A stretch of DNA of 16,996 nt, from positions 1 to 16,996 of the forward strand of contig JBBRSC010000050.1 in NCBI GenBank assembly GCA_038245795.1. Reading direction: 5' to 3'. The position numbers and the translations under genes are program-made. The DNA is from JBBRSC01 sp038245795. GTDB lineage: Bacteria; Actinomycetota; Acidimicrobiia; Acidimicrobiales; Microtrichaceae. The notes under the pieces are model-generated. The model did not search any database and was not told the DNA's origin. It worked only from the letters and a program-made list of their open reading frames with translations. This document shows positions 14,145 to 16,996 of the stretch, one piece after another (the first letter of the stretch is position 1; every line of letters begins with the position of its first letter).

Positions 14145-15548
14145 ATGGCCGATTCCACAACGCCCGCCTTTTCCGTCCGTATTCGCGTCCGGATGGACAA
14201 CGAACCTGGCATGCTCGGACGTCTCGCCATCGCCATCGGCGAGGCGGGGGGAAATATCTGCGGCCTCGAGGGTTTCGAGGCCAAGACGGCGTATCTCGAC
14301 GAAGACGTGCTCGTGAACTGTTCGAGCGAAGCGCATCAGGACAAGGTCCGACGGGCGATCGAGGATGTGGATGGCCTCGCCATTCTCGAGTGGGAGGACC
14401 GCACCTTCAAGATGCACGAGGGCGGCAAGATCGAGGTGTTGCCGTTGGCGCCGGTCGCCGACGTCGACGACCTGTCGATGGCCTACACACCGGGCGTGGC
14501 ACGGGTGTGTCTCGAGATCGCCAAGAACCCAGCGCAGGCGCATGTCTATACGATCAAGCGCAACACCGTTGCCATCGTGAGCGATGGCACCGCTGTGTTG
14601 GGCCTGGGCGACATCGGCCCTGCAGCAGCTATGCCGGTGATGGAGGGCAAGGCATTATTGTTCAAGCACTTCGCTGGCGTGGATGCCTTCCCGATCTGCG
14701 TGAAGACGACGACCATTGACGAACTGGTCGATCTGGTCATCAAGTTGGAGCCGACATTCGGGGGCATCAACCTCGAGGACATCGCGGCGCCGGGTGCGTT
14801 CGAGGTCGAGGAGCGACTGGTCGAAGCGCTCGACATTCCGGTGTTCCACGATGATCAGCACGGCACCGCCATCGTCACGTTGGCGGCCCTCGACAGTGCG
14901 TTGCGGATCGTTGACAAAAGGCACGCCGATCTCAAGGTGGTGGTGGCCGGCGTCGGCGCCGCGGGGGTGGCGGTCTCGAAGATCCTCATGAACGCCGGGG
15001 TTCGCAACATCATCGGCTGTGATCGCCAGGGTGCCGTCTGGGACGGACGCGGTGGGTTGAACAGCTCCAAGCAGTGGTTCGCCGAGAACACCAACCCTGA
15101 CGGGCTCAAGGGTTCGATCAGCGAGGTCATGCCCGGTGCGGATGTCTTCATCGGGCTGAGTGGCCCGGACCTCATCACCGTTGACGACGTGAAGGCAATG
15201 GCGAAGGACCCGATCGTTTTCGCGATGGCGAATCCGAACCCAGAGATTCGCCCTGAACTGATCCGTGACATCGCGGCGGTGATCGCTACCGGGCTCTCCG
15301 ACTTCCCGAATCAGATCAACAATGTGCTCGCCTTCCCAGGTATCTTCCGCGGGGCCTTCGATGCAGGAGCACGCCGCATCACCGAGAACATGAAAGTGGC
15401 AGCGGCCCACGCCATCGCGAACGTCGTGGGTGACGATCTGCGACCCGACTTCATCATCCCGTCGGTGTTCGACACCAGGGTGGTCGCAGCGGTCGCCGAG
15501 GCTTCGCGAGTCGCAGCGATCGCTGACGGCGTCTGTCGGAACCGCTGA
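14145..15548 (+). CDS. NAD(P)-dependent malic enzyme with N-terminal ACT domain
   Basis: Oxidative decarboxylation of malate to pyruvate, linking the citric acid cycle to pyruvate and reducing power. The 467 residues begin with an ACT regulatory domain (about 9-84, with the NEPGMLGRLAIAIGEAGG ligand-binding turn). The malic domain follows, with the catalytic Tyr in AYTPGVAR (113-120), the Lys/Asp segment GKALLFKHFAGVDAFPI (168-184), and the metal-binding pair E211/D212 in GINLEDIAAPGAF plus D236/D237 in VFHDDQHGTA. The Rossmann dinucleotide site VVVAGVGAAGVAVSKIL is at about 265-281. No phosphotransacetylase domain is present, so it is the short form. Which cofactor it uses cannot be told here. 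ACT domains often bind amino acids, so allosteric control is likely; the ligand is unknown. It has its own promoter, and the HAD gene starts 2 bp after its stop. Confidence 0.95.
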   Translation: MADSTTPAFSVRIRVRMDNEPGMLGRLAIAIGEAGGNICGLEGFEAKTAYLDEDVLVNCSSEAHQDKVRRAIEDVDGLAILEWEDRTFKMHEGGKIEVLPLAPVADVDDLSMAYTPGVARVCLEIAKNPAQAHVYTIKRNTVAIVSDGTAVLGLGDIGPAAAMPVMEGKALLFKHFAGVDAFPICVKTTTIDELVDLVIKLEPTFGGINLEDIAAPGAFEVEERLVEALDIPVFHDDQHGTAIVTLAALDSALRIVDKRHADLKVVVAGVGAAGVAVSKILMNAGVRNIIGCDRQGAVWDGRGGLNSSKQWFAENTNPDGLKGSISEVMPGADVFIGLSGPDLITVDDVKAMAKDPIVFAMANPNPEIRPELIRDIAAVIATGLSDFPNQINNVLAFPGIFRGAFDAGARRITENMKVAAAHAIANVVGDDLRPDFIIPSVFDTRVVAAVAEASRVAAIADGVCRNR

Positions 15549-15550
15549 TC

Positions 15551-16279
15551 ATGGCTGAGCAGCGAGTCGTGCAAGCGATCACCTTCGACTTCTGGAACAC
15601 GTTGGTGTCGGAGTCGCGCAACGCCGATGATCGAACCACCAAGTGGGTCGAGTCCATCCGTGCGGCCGGGGTTGAGGTCTCCGACGAGCAGATGGCGATC
15701 ACGTTGAAATCGATGTGGGACTGGTTCGTCACGCAGTGGGAGTCCAATCAGGTCGTGACACCCGAGGGCGCGGTGCGGTTCGCCCTTGCTGAGCTGTCGC
15801 TGGAGTCGGACGAAGGACTGGTCGCAGCGATGGTTGCCGCGCTCGAAGCCGGGTTCGATCCTGCCGACATGCAGATCGCTCCGGGTATCGCCGAAACACT
15901 CGCCGAGCTGCGTGCCGCTGGTATCAAGGTGGGCATCATCTGCGATGTTGGATTGACCCCGTCGGTGACGTTGCGTGGCTATCTGGAACACCACGGGCTG
16001 CTGGAGCACTTCGATCACTGGTCATTCTCCGACGACGTGGGCTGGTACAAACCTGATCAGCGCATGTTCGATCACGCGATGGCGGGCCTCGGCGTGACCG
16101 ACCCGGCCGCTATGGCGCACATCGGCGATCTGAAGCGCACAGATATCGCGGGCGCCAAGGCAGCGGGGTGGACGACGTTCCGTTACACGGGCCTCGGTGC
16201 TGACGACAGCGAGCTCGACGACGCCGATCACGTGATCGACCACCACTCCGAGCTGGTGCGCATCCTCATCATCGACTGA
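15551..16279 (+). CDS. HAD-superfamily hydrolase, haloacid-dehalogenase-like, lacking the second motif I Asp
   Basis: A 242-residue HAD fold with a helical cap (about 22-105). Motif I is FDFWNTL (12-18): the nucleophile Asp13 is present, but the +2 acid/base Asp of phosphatases is Trp15. Motif II is at 128-132 (GIICD), where Ser/Thr is usual and Cys131 and Asp132 stand instead. Motif III Lys167 is in GWYKPDQRMF. Motif IV is GDLKRTD, with Asp193 and Asp198. Loss of the second Asp is shared with haloacid dehalogenases and some other FDxYGTL-type hydrolases, so a phosphatase role should not be assumed; the substrate is unknown. It starts 2 bp after the malic enzyme stop, so the two are probably co-transcribed, though a functional link is unproven. 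Confidence 0.85.
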   Translation: MAEQRVVQAITFDFWNTLVSESRNADDRTTKWVESIRAAGVEVSDEQMAITLKSMWDWFVTQWESNQVVTPEGAVRFALAELSLESDEGLVAAMVAALEAGFDPADMQIAPGIAETLAELRAAGIKVGIICDVGLTPSVTLRGYLEHHGLLEHFDHWSFSDDVGWYKPDQRMFDHAMAGLGVTDPAAMAHIGDLKRTDIAGAKAAGWTTFRYTGLGADDSELDDADHVIDHHSELVRILIID

Positions 16280-16313
16280 GGTCTGGGAAACGACCTCGGC
16301 GAGCGCTCAGACC
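16278..16313. terminator. Candidate bidirectional terminator between the HAD gene and map
   Basis: GAGGTC (16278-16283) pairs with GACCTC (16292-16297) around an 8-nt loop. A competing pair, GGTCTG (16280-16285) with CAGACC (16308-16313), encloses the palindrome GAGCGCTC (16301-16308). The elements overlap the HAD stop (16277-16279) and the map stop (16307-16309) in the 27-bp convergent gap. No strong T-run follows. Confidence 0.45.
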
Positions 16314-16996
16314 CAATTCGGTGGAGTCGCTGGCTCGGAGTTGGGCCACGCCACCGCTGTCCGTCCATCGGCGGTCACGGTCAGGATCTCGACGCCGTCA
16401 TCAGTGACGATGACCGTGTGTTCGAACTGAGCGCTCGGCAAGAGATCTTCGGTGACGACTGTCCAGTCGTCGTCCCACAGATCGTGTAGGTGGGTTCCTG
16501 CGGTGATCATCGGCTCGATGGTGAAGGTCAACCCTGGCACGAACAGCATGGTGTCGTCGCGGTGCTCGACGTGGTTGATATGAGGTCCAGCATGGAAGAT
16601 CTCGCCGATGCCGTGTCCGCCGTAGTCGCGCACGACGCCGAACCCCCGCGGTGCCACGCACGCCTCGATGGCTCGGCCAATCTCCTTGAGCTGCCGACCG
16701 GGTGCTACCGATGCAATGCCGCGATACGTGGCGAGACAGGTGGTGGCGACGAGCGCTTCGGTCGCGGTGTCGAGTGAACCGACGGCGAACGTGGCTGAGG
16801 TATCGCCATGGACACCGTCAATGAACGCAGTGATGTCGATGTTGACGATGTCGCCGTCAACGAGCTCGCGGCTGTCGGGGATGCCGTGGCAGATGATCTC
16901 GTTGACCGACGTACAGAGTGACTTCGAGAAGCCCCTGTACCCGAGCGTGGAGGGATAGGCGCCGCGATCGATGTAGGCCTGATGCGCGACGGCATC
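16307..16996 (-). CDS. map: Type I methionine aminopeptidase, 5' end cut by the window
   Basis: Removes N-terminal methionine from new proteins. The 229 visible residues run from DAVAHQAYIDRGAYPSTLGY to the stop at 16307-16309. They include nearly all of the pita-bread catalytic domain. The N-terminal piece, including the start codon, lies beyond the right edge. All five expected metal ligands are visible: two Asp in DIVNIDITAFIDGVHGD, His in GGHGIGEIFHAGP, Glu in FTIEPM and Glu in QFEHT. The active-site His in VNEIICHGIP is also there. The frame is continuous back to 16996 without a stop. It is convergent with the HAD gene, with 27 bp between stops. It is a housekeeping enzyme with no direct tie to the neighbours. 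Confidence 0.95.
   Translation of the reverse strand, partial: DAVAHQAYIDRGAYPSTLGYRGFSKSLCTSVNEIICHGIPDSRELVDGDIVNIDITAFIDGVHGDTSATFAVGSLDTATEALVATTCLATYRGIASVAPGRQLKEIGRAIEACVAPRGFGVVRDYGGHGIGEIFHAGPHINHVEHRDDTMLFVPGLTFTIEPMITAGTHLHDLWDDDWTVVTEDLLPSAQFEHTVIVTDDGVEILTVTADGRTAVAWPNSEPATPPNWV

Noticed and set aside
16705..16995. Minus-strand Ser/Pro/Arg-rich frame at the right edge
   Set aside because: The correct map frame runs through the same bases and gives the expected metalloenzyme motifs; this frame is out of phase with it.

Overview
The window is an ordinary-looking chromosomal segment of a high-GC actinobacterium. The gene styles point to Acidimicrobiia (an Ilumatobacter-like lineage), but this is inferred from protein character and not from any marker gene. 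Coding density is very high, every recognisable enzyme is intact, and no stretch over about 110 bases lacks a gene. I see no tRNA, rRNA, CRISPR array, insertion sequence or phage gene.

Layout. At 27-2123 (minus) lies a single-ORF fusion of a GT4-type glycosyltransferase and a SAM-dependent methyltransferase. It is divergent from a plus-strand run of de novo nucleotide genes: purB, purC, purS, purQ, purL, purF, purM and pyrE (2195-14067). Two unrelated genes interrupt the run. One is a small minus-strand gene of unknown function (5506-5919) between purQ and purL. The other is a large exported repeat protein (8381-10855) between purL and purF. After pyrE come an ACT-domain malic enzyme (14145-15548) and a HAD-family hydrolase (15551-16279). 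A convergent type I methionine aminopeptidase (16307-16996, minus) is cut by the window edge.

How the genes work together. PurF makes phosphoribosylamine from PRPP and glutamine. The three-part PurS/PurQ/PurL complex makes FGAM, PurM closes the imidazole ring, and PurC and PurB act at the SAICAR steps, with PurB acting again at adenylosuccinate. PyrE uses PRPP on the pyrimidine side. purD, purN, purE/K and purH are not in the window and must lie elsewhere.

Regulation visible in sequence. purB and purL both carry TAGGAT exactly 6 nt before the start codon, which reads either as a leaderless actinobacterial -10 box or as a Shine-Dalgarno. The malic enzyme has the best promoter (TTGCCA-16 nt-TAGGGT), 9 nt before its ATG. 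Hairpins sit on or at the stop codons of purQ/small gene, pyrE and HAD/MetAP, which suggests separate transcripts for purB-C-S-Q, purL (possibly onward), and malic enzyme-HAD.

I did not find a convincing undescribed multi-gene system. The points most worth checking are the two foreign-looking insertions in the purine run, the glycosyltransferase-methyltransferase fusion, and the leaderless-type promoter pattern.
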